Of a stretch of DNA of 64,000 nt, positions 63,930 to 64,000 are shown piece after piece. The notes beneath the pieces are model-generated. The model ran no database searches. It was not told the origin of the DNA and was given only the letters and a program-made list of their open reading frames with translations. A program made the translations under genes and the position numbers. How positions within the stretch are numbered: the stretch's first letter is position 1; each line of letters begins with the position of its first letter. The stretch is from positions 261,860-325,859 of the forward strand of contig NZ_RQEY01000001.1 of the NCBI RefSeq assembly GCF_004770105.1. Reading direction: 5' to 3'. Origin of the DNA: Leptospira andrefontaineae (GTDB taxonomy: Bacteria; Spirochaetota; Leptospiria; Leptospirales; Leptospiraceae).

Positions 63930-64000
63930 TTAGAATATAATTCCGCTTCCTCCATGACCACCTCCGCCGTGGCCGCCGCCCCCTCCTCCACCGCCTGAAC
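63930..64000 (-). CDS. Partial glycine/histidine-rich protein (C-terminus)
   Basis: Frame open from the right edge, ending at TAA (63932-63930). The visible C-terminus is a Gly-rich run with His (GGGHGGGGHGGSGIIF at the end). The rest lies outside the window. Possibly a metal-binding tail or a low-complexity surface protein; cannot be named. Confidence 0.55.
   Translation of the reverse strand, partial: SGGGGGGGGHGGGGHGGSGIIF

Overview
The window looks like a chromosomal segment of a spirochaete of the genus Leptospira. The grounds are the moderate GC, the loose leptospiral-type lipoprotein signals, Asn at the Escherichia coli RpoB-531 position (typical of rifampicin-tolerant spirochaetes), and accessory families frequent in leptospires (7TMR-DISM receptors, DUF2723, RCC1-repeat lipoproteins). 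The species cannot be named from sequence alone.

Layout. (1) 1-3.9 kb: the start of a large surface-type lipoprotein that runs off the left edge, a small membrane-anchored AgmX/PglI-like protein, and a multi-membrane DUF2723 protein. (2) 4.0-21.8 kb, all minus strand: an almost unbroken translation unit of EF-G-like protein, tuf, the S10 operon, the spc operon (with secY, adk, infA, rpmJ) and the alpha operon ending in rplQ, closed by a strong terminator at 3989-4026. rpmD and rpmJ are short but intact. (3) 21.8-48.7 kb: an accessory block between the two informational clusters. It holds a GH1 glycosidase with its TetR regulator and a clean palindromic operator, an Ada-like/AlkB alkylation-repair pair, a questin-oxidase-like protein, an MBL-fold lipoprotein, a YdeI-like protein, an RCC1 lipoprotein with a di-heme peroxidase-like lipoprotein, a PAS histidine kinase, two tandem 7TMR-DISM receptors with different outputs (PP2C phosphatase and adenylyl cyclase), and a putative lipid operon (GMC oxidoreductase, alpha/beta hydrolase, SDR). 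It also has a metallophosphoesterase, a sterol-desaturase-family protein, a degenerate cyclase, and a catalase-like lipoprotein. (4) 48.8-60.9 kb, minus strand: tRNA-Thr, tRNA-Trp, secE, nusG, rplK, rplA, rplJ, rplL, rpoB, rpoC, rpsL, rpsG, ended by a terminator. (5) 60.9-64 kb, plus strand: vapBC, a membrane-anchored AraC-type regulator overlapping vapC, and a second sterol-desaturase paralog, then the glycine/histidine-rich C-terminus of a gene entering from the right edge.

How it works together. Regions 2 and 4 carry transcription and translation machinery in the conserved bacterial order, except that the canonical fusA slot after rpsG is empty and a shortened EF-G/TetM-like factor sits upstream of tuf. 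Several stem-loops lie inside these units (rplO-secY, rplL-rpoB, rpoC-rpsL, upstream of tuf) and could adjust expression between segments. Region 3 is a mix of signalling, redox, lipid and repair genes in short operons.

Most notable non-coding signals: (a) two copies of a symmetric site TCC-N4-CGATCG-N4-GGA exactly 32 bp apart between the membrane AraC gene and the second desaturase gene; (b) a perfect 10-3-10 palindrome ahead of the tetR-GH1 pair; (c) a vapBC promoter with the operator palindrome in its spacer and a predicted start point at the vapB start codon; (d) an 8-3-8 palindrome between the divergent MBL and YdeI genes.
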